A stretch of DNA of 64,000 nucleotides from an uncultured Kiritimatiellota bacterium (GTDB taxonomy: Bacteria; Verrucomicrobiota; Kiritimatiellia; RFP12; UBA1067): NCBI GenBank assembly GCA_934635385.1, contig CAKTZI010000020.1, positions 6,098-70,097 on the forward strand. Direction: 5' to 3'. The notes under the pieces were generated by a model. The model had not been told where the DNA came from and searched no databases. It saw nothing but the letters and a program-made list of their open reading frames with translations. Position 1 is the first letter of the stretch. Every line of letters begins with the position of its first letter. The position numbers and the translations under genes are program-made. Positions 52,341-61,991 of the stretch are shown here, piece by piece.

Positions 52341-53594
52341 TTATTCCGCAACGCCACCAGCACCAACCATTTCAGGTTCGCCCTGCGTCCCATCATCGTA
52401 AACGGGAATTCGCCTTGACCGATCCTTGTTGTATCGGTAGCCCTTCAAAGTCTTCTGCCCTTCTTTTGACGGTTTTTCGCCCTGAGGATTCTTCGCTTCA
52501 CTGTCGTCTGCGCCACCGCCAAACGCATCGGATAAAATCCGCGTAAGGGATGTCTGGAATTGCACGGCCTGATCGTCGCTGAGTTTCAGCCCACGCTTGA
52601 TGTCGGTCATGTTCTTGGCCACGGATGCCGCAAGGCGTGCATTTGCCGTGTCGTTCTTTGAACTGGCACGGGCATTCCGCCCCTGTTCTTCATCCTTGCG
52701 CTGTGCGAGGCGGTCGCGCTCCAACTGCATTCGCTCTTCGCTCATGCCGCCGCCCTTGTTCGAACCCATGAACTCCTTGACATCCCCGAAGTAGGATGTC
52801 AGCGCGGAACTTCTAATCTCGGCGTTCAGCGGATTGTCGATCTCCACGAGCGGTCGGCCAGATTGCTGGTCTATCTGCGCCTGTCCGTTGCCGTCGAGCG
52901 CGTACCTCACGAAATGCAATTTGCCGTCCGAGAACGGCTTGCCCGTCGTCGGGTCAACCGTCCCGATGTAGTTGTATTCCCGGCCCTCGTCGAGCATCCC
53001 GCCCTCCAGCAGTTCCTTGTTGAACTGGTCCACCTGCTTCCGCGTGACGATGCCGTTCTGGAGCTGTGCGAGAATGGCCATGTTGCCGTAGCTGCCCTCC
53101 ATCGCGGCCTTGCGGTTCGCCATCTGCGCGTCTTCCTCCTCCTTGAGGCGGAAATAGGAGTCGAGCTTCGCGTTTCGCTCCTCGAACGCCAGCCGCCGGT
53201 TCTCGATTTCCTGCGCATCCCGCTCCATCTGCTGCATCTTGATGGCATCGTCCCACGACTTCGCATGTTCCATGTCGCCGCGCCTGTCGGCGTATTCGCG
53301 CTTCTTCTGCGCCTGCACCTCGTCGAACTGGCGGACACCCTCCTCGCGGTTCGCCGCCCGCTCCTCCATCTGCGCGTCGAACTGACGCGCGCCCTCGGCA
53401 CGTGCCGCTTCGGCTGCCGCCTGTTTTTCGTCGAACTGGCGGGCGTTCTCCTCCCGGTTCGCGTCCGCCTGTGCGGCCTGCATGTCCTGTCCGCGCCGTG
53501 CGGTCGCGGCGTTCATCGCCGCGATCGCCCTCTGGCGCTCGTCGTCCTTGATGTTCTTCCCGAAAGAGAAGTTTGCTACCTGAAAACCTGCCAT
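52341..53594 (-). CDS. Coiled-coil virion-like protein
   Basis: 417 residues, very rich in Ala, Arg, Glu, Asp and Gln. Residues 30-160 are made of repeated units such as ENARQFDEKQAAAEAARAEG and GARQFDAQMEERAANREEGV, predicting a long coiled coil. The C-terminal third is mixed. It lies 19 nt before the giant gene and after another helical protein, in the place where podoviruses encode internal or ejection proteins. That role is inferred from position; no family identified. Confidence 0.65.
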   Translation of the reverse strand: MAGFQVANFSFGKNIKDDERQRAIAAMNAATARRGQDMQAAQADANREENARQFDEKQAAAEAARAEGARQFDAQMEERAANREEGVRQFDEVQAQKKREYADRRGDMEHAKSWDDAIKMQQMERDAQEIENRRLAFEERNAKLDSYFRLKEEEDAQMANRKAAMEGSYGNMAILAQLQNGIVTRKQVDQFNKELLEGGMLDEGREYNYIGTVDPTTGKPFSDGKLHFVRYALDGNGQAQIDQQSGRPLVEIDNPLNAEIRSSALTSYFGDVKEFMGSNKGGGMSEERMQLERDRLAQRKDEEQGRNARASSKNDTANARLAASVAKNMTDIKRGLKLSDDQAVQFQTSLTRILSDAFGGGADDSEAKNPQGEKPSKEGQKTLKGYRYNKDRSRRIPVYDDGTQGEPEMVGAGGVAE

Positions 53595-53606
53595 TGCCTT
53601 TTCTCC

Positions 53607-54893
53607 TTATGATGCGAACAAGTAGTAGGAACCCGCAAGCTGCGCGTACTGGTCGAACATCCCGGCGTAGTACGACCCCAGCGTGTTCTGCTGGTCGGCG
53701 ACTCTCGCCGCCGCGTTGAACTCCGTGCTGTTCAGGTTGCCGGATGCGTTCGCCGCGCTGATGCGGTTCGCCGTCGCGTTGTTGACGGCGTTCGCCGCGC
53801 CGATTGCGAGGTTGCCGCTGGCCGTCGTGAGCTGCCCCGCCGCCGTGAGCGCGTTCGACTGCGCCGCCCGGAGGTTGCCCGCCGTCGCGTTCGCGTTTGC
53901 CGCCGAAACCTGAAGCTGACCCTTGTTGACGAGGACGCCCGCCGCAGAGCTGATTGCGTTCGCCCCCGCGCCCTGCGCGTTGACGCCCTGCGAGACGATG
54001 GACGCGCCGGTCGCGCCAAGCGCGTTCGCGTCCGCGACGGCCCCGCGCATGGCCTCGAAGTAGTCCTTGTTGGAACTCATGCGCGTCTTGGTCTTCATCG
54101 CCGCGAGCGCGGTGGCAAGGGCCTGTCCCGCCTGCTGCATGGTCGCCGCGCTCTGTCCGCTTCCCGCGCTCACGCCGCGCCGCGCCAAGGCCCGCTCGTT
54201 CGCCGCCATCTGAGTCTCGTGGGCCGTCCGCGTGTCGTTTGCCGCCATCGAGACGGCGAGCGAGGGGTCGAGGGCGGCCAGCACCTGCGCATACGTCCCG
54301 GCGAGCCCGCCGGCCGACTTGTCGAGGCCGAGGATCGAGAGGCCCGTGTTGATGTAGCTGTTGCCCGAATCGACGAGGCCGCTCCCCTCGCCGAACATCG
54401 TCTCGCCCATCTCCCGGAGAAGCGGCTCGTATTCGCCGAGCGCAGTCGCCGTGTTGGTGATGTCGGTGGCGTTCTGCCGGACGTCGTTCACGGAATTCGT
54501 GATGTCCGATGCCGCCGCCTTGGCCTCTTCCGCGTACTGGTTGATCTTCCCGTAGCTCTCCGTGGCGTTCTTCAGGTAGCCGTCGATGCCCGCGTCCCCG
54601 TTGATGATGCCGTCGAGGGCGGAGCGAAGCCCGGCGTTGTTCTTCTGAAGGTTCCCGTAGGCGGTGTCGAGCGTCCCCTGCGCCTTTCCGAGTGCGTCTT
54701 CCGTCGCGTTGCGGTAGGCGTTTGCCGCAGCGGCGGCAGATGCCGCCGTGTTCAGCGTGCGGGACGAGCCCCACCCGAACATGCCGCCCTCATGCCACTC
54801 TTCGAGGTTGTTGGTCGTGGTGTCGCGCCGCACGGTCGTTCCCGTCGCGCCGGTGTATCTCGTCTCGTAGACTTTTGGAAGTGTGACTGCCAT
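53607..54893 (-). CDS. Ala/Asn-rich helical virion-like protein
   Basis: 428 residues, rich in Ala, Asn, Gly and Thr and almost free of Cys, with long predicted helices (for example AASAAAAANAYRNATEDALG and later ANATAGNLRAAQSNALTAAG). No enzyme motif or membrane segment. Location between tail genes and the giant protein suggests an internal virion or ejection-pore protein. Start at ATG 54893 with GGAGG upstream. Confidence 0.6.
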   Translation of the reverse strand: MAVTLPKVYETRYTGATGTTVRRDTTTNNLEEWHEGGMFGWGSSRTLNTAASAAAAANAYRNATEDALGKAQGTLDTAYGNLQKNNAGLRSALDGIINGDAGIDGYLKNATESYGKINQYAEEAKAAASDITNSVNDVRQNATDITNTATALGEYEPLLREMGETMFGEGSGLVDSGNSYINTGLSILGLDKSAGGLAGTYAQVLAALDPSLAVSMAANDTRTAHETQMAANERALARRGVSAGSGQSAATMQQAGQALATALAAMKTKTRMSSNKDYFEAMRGAVADANALGATGASIVSQGVNAQGAGANAISSAAGVLVNKGQLQVSAANANATAGNLRAAQSNALTAAGQLTTASGNLAIGAANAVNNATANRISAANASGNLNSTEFNAAARVADQQNTLGSYYAGMFDQYAQLAGSYYLFAS

Positions 54894-54913
54894 TTCTTCG
54901 GCCTCCTTTTCCG

Positions 54914-55093
54914 CTATCGGTTGGCGATGACCTGCTTCAGCTGCTGCACCTCCGTGCGCAGGTCCCGCACCTTCCTGTCATATGTCTCCTTCAGGAATGT
55001 CTGGTTCTCAAGCAGAAGGAGTATGGCCTTCTGCACCTTCGGCTCCTTTATGCCGACGATGGAAATTGCCGCATTGAACTTCTTGGCGCTCAT
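54914..55093 (-). CDS. Small coiled-coil phage protein
   Basis: 59 residues from ATG 55093, overlapping the upstream tail gene stop by 4 bp (ATGA). The C-terminal half (KVRDLRTEVQQLKQVIANR) is a short coiled coil. No family recognised. Confidence 0.6.
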   Translation of the reverse strand: MSAKKFNAAISIVGIKEPKVQKAILLLLENQTFLKETYDRKVRDLRTEVQQLKQVIANR

Positions 55094-57039
55094 TTCAGGC
55101 CCTCCATGCTTGACGCGACGGAAACGTGGTTTATCCGCGCGGCCCCCTGCACCTTGAACGCGAAATACTTCTCGATCCGCATGGCCGGAATCTGCCTCGG
55201 CCTCTGGCTTGTGATCGAGAGCGTCAGCGCGTGCGCCCCCTCCCCGAAGCACCCGTTGGGGGATGTGGCCGTCATGAGCGTCAACGTCACGGGGTACTTG
55301 TCCGAATAGATGCGCACGTTCCGCAGGACGAGGAACTGCGCCCCGACGTAGACCTTGCTCCGCCACTCGAACGTCTTAGCCTCCGCGCCGTCGTTCCACG
55401 CCTTGACAAACGAATCGCTGCGCGTGAAGTCCGCGTAGTAGGCCCCGCCGGACGCTGTGACGGTCTCCACCGTCAGTACCGCGCCGTTGGAATCGACCGG
55501 CACAAACGCGCCGTTCACCTTCCTGAACCACCCGCCGAACGCATAGCCGGGCTTCGGCGCAGCCGCAAGAACGACCTTGCGCCCGACATAGCAGGCCGCT
55601 TCCGCCACGCCACCGATCGAGTAGTAGGAGAGCATCCCCGTGGCGAATATCGACAGCTCCCCCATCGCGCCCGTGTTGCCGTCCACGAAAAGCGCCTGTA
55701 CGCGGGCATAGCCCTCCGCCTGGACTTTCGTGAACACGAGCCGCACGAGCATGCTGTCGCGCATGACGAAACGGCCGCTGCGCGAGTCGGGATTGTTCGC
55801 ATCGTATGTCCACACCGTGCTCCAGGTGTCGCTTTCGCTGTCGGCCATGACATCCACGCGCACGGGCGTCCAGACGTAGGTGATCCCGTCCTCCACGCTC
55901 GTCCCGTCATCGAGGACATGGAAAGCAATGTAGCGGCCGTTGCCGATCACCCACTTGTCCGGGTTCGTCAGGTTCGGTTCCGTGTCGATGGAAAGCCCGA
56001 ACGCGAGCGAGCCGGACGGAAGCGAAGCCGCAATCACGTTGTCGCCGCTCTTGATGCCATAGGACACCGTAATCGTCCCGGAAGTCCGCATGACGTATTT
56101 CGCCGTGTACTTCGACGAGAGGTCGTTGCGGTTTATCGTGATCGAGAGGGCGGACGACACGAACGTGGAATCGTTCAGATACCATCCGCTGAACGTGTAG
56201 GTTTCGTCGGTGTCGTCGGCGGTCAGGGTGTAGGTCGTCCCCTTGTAGATGTTGAACGACTGCGCGGCAAGCGTCGTCACCTCCTCGTGTACGGACGCGG
56301 ACGCGGCGCTCGTCAGCGTCACCTTGCCGACCTCAACGGTCGGGTCTGTCGCGTTCGCGACGCACAGGGCGAGCGTCACCTTGTCCTTCTCCGAGATCGC
56401 GAAGTCCACGCTTGCCGCATTGGACGGCATTGCGAACGAGATCTGCGATTCGGTTATTGAAGGATCGGCAATCCCGCTTGACGTTATCGCCCCGATCGAC
56501 CCGCCGAATGCCGCGACCGCCCTGACGATCACGGGCCGCGCCTCGCGAACCTGCGCGTTCCACGACGAGCTGGAGATCGACTCCTCCGTTCCGCCGTCCA
56601 CCTGCACGTAGACCGTCGCAAAGGACGTGTCCCCGCTCTTCGTCACGGTCAGCGCATTCGATGTCGAGACGAGGTGCGGGACAAACGTCAGCTCGCTGTT
56701 CCCGCCAAGGACGGCCGCATAGACGGTGTAGTAGTATTGCCCCGTCCCGCCGGCCTCCGCCGCATACTGTGCGCCGCCGGCCGTGAAGTAGTCCACCCGG
56801 TTCTGCCCGACATACGCCTCCTTGATCTGGCAGTAGACGTTCACGGATGTCTCGGCATCGAACCGCAGCGCGGCGGAAGACGGCGACACGTCGCACAGCG
56901 TCGGATCGTTCGTCGATGTCCTGATGACGCACTCGACGAGCGCGAAGTAGAGCGAAACCGTCGCGTTCGCGCCGCTCGTCATCGAGTAGGCGTACGCGCC
57001 GCCCTCCTCGTACTCTTCGAGGTTGTCCGACTTCGACAC
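55090..57039 (-). CDS. Tail or fibre protein, downstream part after an amber codon
   Basis: 649 codons in the same frame as the preceding gene and separated from it by a single TAG. The first codons after the TAG read VSKSDNLEEYEEGGAYAYSM and follow smoothly from the upstream C-terminus. The chain is a series of beta-rich bacterial-Ig-like modules (YTFSGWYLNDSTF, YAFGGWFRKVNGA) and ends in a basic segment. The GTG next to the TAG has no ribosome site; an ATG 20 codons on has a distant GAGGAGGG. So this is either made by amber readthrough, started independently or lost by nonsense mutation. Confidence 0.7.
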   Translation of the reverse strand: MSKSDNLEEYEEGGAYAYSMTSGANATVSLYFALVECVIRTSTNDPTLCDVSPSSAALRFDAETSVNVYCQIKEAYVGQNRVDYFTAGGAQYAAEAGGTGQYYYTVYAAVLGGNSELTFVPHLVSTSNALTVTKSGDTSFATVYVQVDGGTEESISSSSWNAQVREARPVIVRAVAAFGGSIGAITSSGIADPSITESQISFAMPSNAASVDFAISEKDKVTLALCVANATDPTVEVGKVTLTSAASASVHEEVTTLAAQSFNIYKGTTYTLTADDTDETYTFSGWYLNDSTFVSSALSITINRNDLSSKYTAKYVMRTSGTITVSYGIKSGDNVIAASLPSGSLAFGLSIDTEPNLTNPDKWVIGNGRYIAFHVLDDGTSVEDGITYVWTPVRVDVMADSESDTWSTVWTYDANNPDSRSGRFVMRDSMLVRLVFTKVQAEGYARVQALFVDGNTGAMGELSIFATGMLSYYSIGGVAEAACYVGRKVVLAAAPKPGYAFGGWFRKVNGAFVPVDSNGAVLTVETVTASGGAYYADFTRSDSFVKAWNDGAEAKTFEWRSKVYVGAQFLVLRNVRIYSDKYPVTLTLMTATSPNGCFGEGAHALTLSITSQRPRQIPAMRIEKYFAFKVQGAARINHVSVASSMEGLK

Positions 57040-58530
57040 CTACGAGATGCCGTAATGCGCGTTCGGTTTGACGGACAGCTTGATGTAGTCCGTTCCGTCG
57101 GCGCGGAGATAGCCGGTATTGGCGAGCTGCGCACCGCTCTGCTTGCTGTACCGCCCGGAGATCGTCGCGGAACCGTTCGACCCCGCCGACGCCGTGACGG
57201 GCCATGCGTTCTGCGTGAGCATGCAGGTGATGGCGACATTCCCCGTCAGCGTGTCAGCCGTGTAGGTGTTGCCGCTGACCGCCGTCCCGTTCACGTACCA
57301 GGATGCGACCGTCGGGGCTTCGTAGTCCGCCCGCGACGACGCGAAGTAGAACGTGTAGGTCGTCCCCTGCACGAGCGTCTTGCTCGTCGTCCCCACGGCA
57401 TCGATGTAGACCTCGCCCCATTCGGGATGATCCGCAATGGAGGCCGAAATCGTGTAGGTCGATGCCGTGATGTTGAACGACGCGGCCTTTGTCAGCGCGA
57501 CGATCGTCCCGTTGATGTTCGCCGCGCTGCTTCCGTAGATGGAATTCACGCCGCTTGTCTGCGAAATGAACCCGTTGCCCGTGGAGAACACGTAGCCGGA
57601 CGCGCACGACGCGCTGGCTGACACGTTGGAGCCGTGTTCCACGTAGAGCGTTCCGCTTCCCGAAAGCGAAATCGGGGAGGCCGATGCCGTGACATAGTTT
57701 CCGGTCGAATGGTGGCGGACGTAGGAAACTGTCGAACTCGACACGCCCGTGCCCTTGTTGATCGTCAGGGCGTGTTTCTCGCCGTAGTTCACCACAAACG
57801 ACGTGGCGTTATTTGTGGGCTTCGCATTTGCGGTCGTTGCGGCATTCGAAGCGAACGAGACATTGCCGTCGGCTATTTCGGAACCGTCCATCGCGATTCC
57901 GTTGTAGAAATAGACCTGATGCCAGTTCTTGATCGTCGAAGCACACGCGGTCGCGACGACCTTCACGTTCGGGAGCGATGCCGTGCTTGTGTCGTTCGTG
58001 CTGCACGTATAGCTTACCGAAGCCGCATTTGCGTCCCGCGTGGTGGAAACCGAGCCCGCGACCAGCACATCATTGACGTACAGTGCGACATTGCCAACCT
58101 GAACATTGTTCACCTTGGCAGACGAAGCCGTGAACGTGAGCACGTAATACTGAGCGTCATAGGTCGTGGAGTTCCTGCTCGTATTAAACGTGTACCCGCC
58201 ATACGACCCGCTGATCCAATAGGACGTGTTGTCCGCGAAAGTCGGATTCCAGTTGGCGTACTTCTGCTTTGCCTCATTTAATGCGTTTGTTTCAAACAGG
58301 TTTGTCGCGCTAACCTGTGTCGATACGCTAATCTCCAAGCCGTTGGCATCGATGGAATAGGCTTTTGCCGTAATGTAGGCAGTATACCCGCTGCTCCCCT
58401 TGCTTGTGAACTGGTTGGTTATCGTCTTGCTCTGGAAACCCGTCCCGACCTGCAGGCCGGTGTAGATGAGTCCAGCGGGCCCCATTGTGTTCAGGGCGAT
58501 GCACTGCTTTGTGGAAGGTGTCAATGCCAT
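57040..58530 (-). CDS. Tail or fibre protein, upstream part ending at TAG
   Basis: 496 residues from ATG 58530; a GTG at 58536 overlaps the previous gene (GTGA), but GGGGGAG is better placed for the ATG. The chain is Ser/Thr/Asn/Ala-rich, built of beta modules with WYVNGTAV- and YVNDVLVAG-like strands, typical of phage fibres or adhesins with Ig-like repeats. The end LSVKPNAHYGIS is followed by TAG and then by 649 further open codons in frame. Confidence 0.7.
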   Translation of the reverse strand: MALTPSTKQCIALNTMGPAGLIYTGLQVGTGFQSKTITNQFTSKGSSGYTAYITAKAYSIDANGLEISVSTQVSATNLFETNALNEAKQKYANWNPTFADNTSYWISGSYGGYTFNTSRNSTTYDAQYYVLTFTASSAKVNNVQVGNVALYVNDVLVAGSVSTTRDANAASVSYTCSTNDTSTASLPNVKVVATACASTIKNWHQVYFYNGIAMDGSEIADGNVSFASNAATTANAKPTNNATSFVVNYGEKHALTINKGTGVSSSTVSYVRHHSTGNYVTASASPISLSGSGTLYVEHGSNVSASASCASGYVFSTGNGFISQTSGVNSIYGSSAANINGTIVALTKAASFNITASTYTISASIADHPEWGEVYIDAVGTTSKTLVQGTTYTFYFASSRADYEAPTVASWYVNGTAVSGNTYTADTLTGNVAITCMLTQNAWPVTASAGSNGSATISGRYSKQSGAQLANTGYLRADGTDYIKLSVKPNAHYGIS

Positions 58531-58532
58531 CG

Positions 58533-59984
58533 TCACTCCCCCGCAAGATAAAGCTTGTCATTCTCCACGTCCGTGAAGACGCAGGAGCAGTAGTCATCAT
58601 GCTCCGTGATGATCGGCTTGCCGCCCGTGTCGAAGTCAATCACGAACGCCCGGCGCATTCCATCCACGAGCGTGAACCAGCAGAAGAGCGCGTTGTCGTA
58701 GGCGGTCATCATGCACGACGCAGGGTTGAGCGCAGACCACGAAACCTTGTCCCAGTAAAGCCGCGTGATGACGGTCGAAGTCAGCGAATCCTCCGAGAGG
58801 ACGCAGATGCCGTCCTGGGAGGCATAGTAAACCTTACCCTCGAACGTGCAGATCGAACGCGCCGAGACACAGGCCTGCTCCGAGACGATCTGCGCCGCCG
58901 TCATGCCCTCCGGGGCCGTCCCCGAAATCGCCCATGGGTAGCCCTTCGTGAGGATGAACGCCGTGTTGCCGGCCACCGCGATTCCGATTGCGAAGTCGCG
59001 GATCGTGTAGCGGTAGGCATCCGGGAAGCTCGTGGGAAGCCCCACGTCCGAGAAGCACACGCAACGCGGATTGGAGCGGAGGAAGCCGACGTAGAAGTTG
59101 CCGGGCATCTGCGTCATCCATGTCAGGTCTGCGGGCGTGGAGGTGATGTTCGGGGCCTCTTCGGAAACGCTTTCGTCGTTGATGTTGATCTTCAGTTTCG
59201 TCTCGAACGCGCCCTGCGTCCCCGCCGTGATCTTCTGCTCGCAGACGAATCTCACGGTGTCGCTCGTCTCTCCCGTCACGCTCATGTAGAGCCGCCGCGC
59301 CACGACCCAATCGGGAATCGTGTACTGCGCCGTGGCGTGGGCGACCCCGACCCAGTTGATCTTCTGGTTGTTGTTGTAGTCGAACTCGATCATGTTGCCG
59401 TCCGCGTCCGTCGCCACATTCGACTGTCCGCTCTCGTAGCCGTATTCGTCCACAAAGGTCTGGAAGAAGTACGTGTGGCGGATCGTGTTCGGGTCGAGTT
59501 CGACGCTGTTCACGCCCTCCGGGTGGTCGTCCGTCCAGTATTTCACCTCGACGGACGGCGGAATCTCCTTGAAGAGCGGATGCCGGTCGTATGTCTTGGC
59601 ATTCCGGGAAGAGACCAACACACACGGCTGGTTCTCGCCATTCGCGTCGCTGATGCCCGTTTCGCCGGACACGAACAGGCGGAAGCGGTCGTCGTCGTTG
59701 ATGTTGGACGGCGCGACCTGCACAATGCCCGGCCATGCAATCACGTCCCTTACGCCGTCGCCCCGCGTCCAGATGCGGATGGTCTTCGCATGTTTCACGT
59801 CGCGCAGACCGTTTTCAAGGCGGATCGGCATGTCCGTCACGTCGGACGACACGCGGATGGGGTTTATCTTCGTCGTGTGCAGGCGGCAGTTCTTCGCCAC
59901 CGTCGCCTGGCTGTCGCCAAGGGCGGTGGCGTCAAGACGCGGCTGGATGCCGCCGAACTCGTCTATCTTGATGCCTGTCGCCAT
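58533..59984 (-). CDS. Podovirus tail nozzle/DNA-stabilisation-like protein
   Basis: 483 residues. It opens with the phage tail motif KIDEFGGIQPRLDATALGDS... followed by AKNCRL, as in P22 gp10-type and tail-tube-B-like proteins, and then runs as a beta-propeller-like series (GKVYYASQDGICVLSED, LFCWFTLVDGMRRAFVIDF). It sits between an adaptor-like gene and the fibre genes, the place expected for the nozzle. The assignment rests on the N-terminal motif, composition and order. Confidence 0.6.
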   Translation of the reverse strand: MATGIKIDEFGGIQPRLDATALGDSQATVAKNCRLHTTKINPIRVSSDVTDMPIRLENGLRDVKHAKTIRIWTRGDGVRDVIAWPGIVQVAPSNINDDDRFRLFVSGETGISDANGENQPCVLVSSRNAKTYDRHPLFKEIPPSVEVKYWTDDHPEGVNSVELDPNTIRHTYFFQTFVDEYGYESGQSNVATDADGNMIEFDYNNNQKINWVGVAHATAQYTIPDWVVARRLYMSVTGETSDTVRFVCEQKITAGTQGAFETKLKININDESVSEEAPNITSTPADLTWMTQMPGNFYVGFLRSNPRCVCFSDVGLPTSFPDAYRYTIRDFAIGIAVAGNTAFILTKGYPWAISGTAPEGMTAAQIVSEQACVSARSICTFEGKVYYASQDGICVLSEDSLTSTVITRLYWDKVSWSALNPASCMMTAYDNALFCWFTLVDGMRRAFVIDFDTGGKPIITEHDDYCSCVFTDVENDKLYLAGE

Positions 59985-59990
59985 ACCCCT

Positions 59991-60704
59991 TTATCCCACG
60001 GTATTCGTCTGCGTCTGGCTGTTGGTCGTTGTCGTCTGCCGTGCAAGGATGGATTCCGCATCGACGAGAATCTGCCGCCGCATGCCTGAAGTGATTAGTC
60101 CGTGCGTCAGGCGGTTGATCTCGCGCAGATACGTGGTCGCGTTCATCCGCGCCCCGGCCGCGTCCGTCCACTTCTCGCCCTCCATCGCGTAGATGCGCAT
60201 GAGCGTTCCCGCCATGAGCGCCTTTTCGTACCGCTTCAGGAACCAAAGCGGAGCCTTTTGGTTCGTCGGCGTGGCGTTCACGTCCGGGACGACGGAGATG
60301 TCGGCATAGACGGCGTAGGTCGCATTCGCAACAGGCGCACAGCCCGAAGCGAAGACGAGCGCAGGGCCTGTTGCGGTGTCTTTCGTCGTCAGAACGCCGA
60401 TTCCAACGGGCACGCTGTCAACGCCCGCACCGACAAAACGCTGGAAGTCGCCAAATGCCGGGGCGATTCCGCCCAGTTCCAGCGAAGTCGACGTGATCGT
60501 GCCCGTGACGCGCTCGCGCAAGGCTCCGCAGCGTTCCGCGAAGTCGCAGACCGTGTGCCAGAACTCCTTGACCATCATCACGTCCGTGATCGACGCCAGC
60601 TTGTAGGCGATTTCCGAAAGATAGGCCGAAACGTTCGTCGCCGTCTGCTGCCGGAGCGGGACTTCGACCTGGTTCCACAGTTCGCCTGGAAGTGCGTATT
60701 TCAT
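59991..60704 (-). CDS. Phage structural protein of unknown class
   Basis: 237 residues, overlapping the previous gene by 4 bp (ATGA). The N-terminal half is helical (QQTATNVSAYLSEIAYKLAS), the middle is beta, and the C-terminus is polar and repetitive (TTTTNSQTQTN). Similar-looking proteins lie between adaptor and nozzle genes in podovirus-like genomes, but no family was identified. Confidence 0.5.
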   Translation of the reverse strand: MKYALPGELWNQVEVPLRQQTATNVSAYLSEIAYKLASITDVMMVKEFWHTVCDFAERCGALRERVTGTITSTSLELGGIAPAFGDFQRFVGAGVDSVPVGIGVLTTKDTATGPALVFASGCAPVANATYAVYADISVVPDVNATPTNQKAPLWFLKRYEKALMAGTLMRIYAMEGEKWTDAAGARMNATTYLREINRLTHGLITSGMRRQILVDAESILARQTTTTNSQTQTNTVG

Positions 60705-61141
60705 GACCTGACGCTCTCCGTGAATTTCGCGTAGTATGTCTGCGCAAGGTTTGCATTCGCCGTGTCCGTGTCGTCCTTCAGGTACATCTGGTGGATGACG
60801 TAGTAGACAAGCGACTCCATCCAGCGGTCTTCCAGGTTCACCGTGAAGCCACGGAACTGGTCGAGCGTGTACGTCGTGTCGCCGATCGTCGCGGGGAAGG
60901 ACTCGGGAACGGTGAAGTCCACCTCTTCGCCGTTGACGATGAGCATCTTGCCCGTCAAAAGCCCGTCTACATACTTCGACTCCGGACGGACATTGCGGAT
61001 CATCCGCAGCCCGTCGCGCATGGCATCGAAGATTTCCGTCGGCGCGAACCGATAGTTGTCCTCGTAGGTGTCGAGCAGTTTCACCCGTGCCTGTCTTTCG
61101 ATTTCCTTGATTGTGAACATGGCTTTTCCTTTCGGATTCAA
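60701..61141 (-). CDS. Phage adaptor-like protein (head-tail connection)
   Basis: 146 residues. It is mostly helical, with the N-terminal motif IKEIERQARVKLLDTYEDNY and the central segment ESLVYYVIHQMYLKDD. These features fit the adaptor protein family (DUF6682-like) that joins portal and tail in short-tailed phages. Position upstream of the nozzle-like gene supports this. Confidence 0.6.
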   Translation of the reverse strand: MNPKGKAMFTIKEIERQARVKLLDTYEDNYRFAPTEIFDAMRDGLRMIRNVRPESKYVDGLLTGKMLIVNGEEVDFTVPESFPATIGDTTYTLDQFRGFTVNLEDRWMESLVYYVIHQMYLKDDTDTANANLAQTYYAKFTESVRS

Positions 61142-61165
61142 TTATCGCACGGCTTTATCTCCGCT

Positions 61166-61576
61166 TTATTCGGGACTTGCCGCCGCCGCGCAGGGCGCGT
61201 TCGTCGAGACGGGCCACAGGGCTACCTCCGTCGTGTTCGTGATGCGGCTCTCGTACAGCCCGAAGCCGAAGGACGTGGACGAGACCGCCGTGCGCGTCAG
61301 TTCCACCTGTGCGTTCTCCTCCCAGCTGAACACCCACCCGTTCAGGAGCCAGAGCAGCTGAAGCGTGTTCGCCGTCGCGGACGTTGACGGCATCTTCACG
61401 CCCACGGATGCGTTCATGCCGTCGTGGATGTTGCCGCCCCTGTAAATCGACTGGCAGCCAGCAAGGATGAGCGCGGTCACGAGCAGAACGAGCATGAAGA
61501 CCGTCGCCGCGAGCGACGGGAGCTTCGGGGTTTCGTTCGTCTCGCCAAAGATGCCGTTGTCAAGAAACTGCGTCAT
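61166..61576 (-). CDS. Phage-encoded lipoprotein-like membrane protein
   Basis: 136 residues. A hydrophobic segment (AATVFMLVLLVTALILAGC, about 23-41) ends in a lipobox-like LAGC, preceded by a 22-residue polar stretch. The rest is beta-rich and exposed. The start overlaps the stop of the YceK-like gene by 4 bp. It may be a spanin or an envelope-associated protein; sequence alone does not decide. Confidence 0.55.
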   Translation of the reverse strand: MTQFLDNGIFGETNETPKLPSLAATVFMLVLLVTALILAGCQSIYRGGNIHDGMNASVGVKMPSTSATANTLQLLWLLNGWVFSWEENAQVELTRTAVSSTSFGFGLYESRITNTTEVALWPVSTNAPCAAAASPE

Positions 61577-61896
61577 TGCTCATCCTCACTTTCCCTGTGC
61601 TTCGCAATCGCAAAATCCGCTGGGAGGCATACGGTGTCAACCGCCGCCTCGCATACGGCATCCGCGAGAACGGCAACGCCGAGCGGAATTGTCAGCAGGT
61701 TGAGGGCCATGAAACGGTAGTCGCTCGGAGCGTCGCTCATCATCTGCGGGAACGCGCAGATGACCGAGGCCGCCCCTGCCGTGCGGGTGGACTGGTAAAT
61801 GCTTTCGACCCTCGTGGACGTGCCCGGACTGCGCGTGTAGCAGTTCACGCAGCCCGTGAGGGAAGCAAGTGCTGTCAACATCAGAATCTTCTTCAT
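61573..61896 (-). CDS. YceK/YidQ-like lipoprotein
   Basis: 107 residues from ATG 61896. A short lipoprotein signal (MKKILMLTALASLTGC) is followed by a YceK/YidQ-type (DUF1375) domain with RSPGTSTRVESIYQSTRTAG and the late motif EAAVDTVCLPADFAI. In phages such a small lipoprotein could take part in lysis or superinfection control; in cells its function is unknown. Overlaps the next gene by ATGA. Confidence 0.65.
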   Translation of the reverse strand: MKKILMLTALASLTGCVNCYTRSPGTSTRVESIYQSTRTAGAASVICAFPQMMSDAPSDYRFMALNLLTIPLGVAVLADAVCEAAVDTVCLPADFAIAKHRESEDEQ

Positions 61897-61919
61897 GTCA
61901 TGCCTTTCGTTCGAGGACA

Positions 61920-61978
61920 CCCCTCCGCGCGACATGTACGCCCGCGAAACAGGAATGAACGCGGGCCACGCGGAGGGG
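61920..61978. terminator. GC-rich inverted repeat in the phage operon
   Basis: CCCCTCCGCG (61920-61929) pairs with CGCGGAGGGG (61969-61978) across a 39-nt loop, between the genes at 61992 and 61896. It may be a terminator or an mRNA-stability hairpin. Confidence 0.4.
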
Positions 61979-61991
61979 CAAATGCCGTCCG

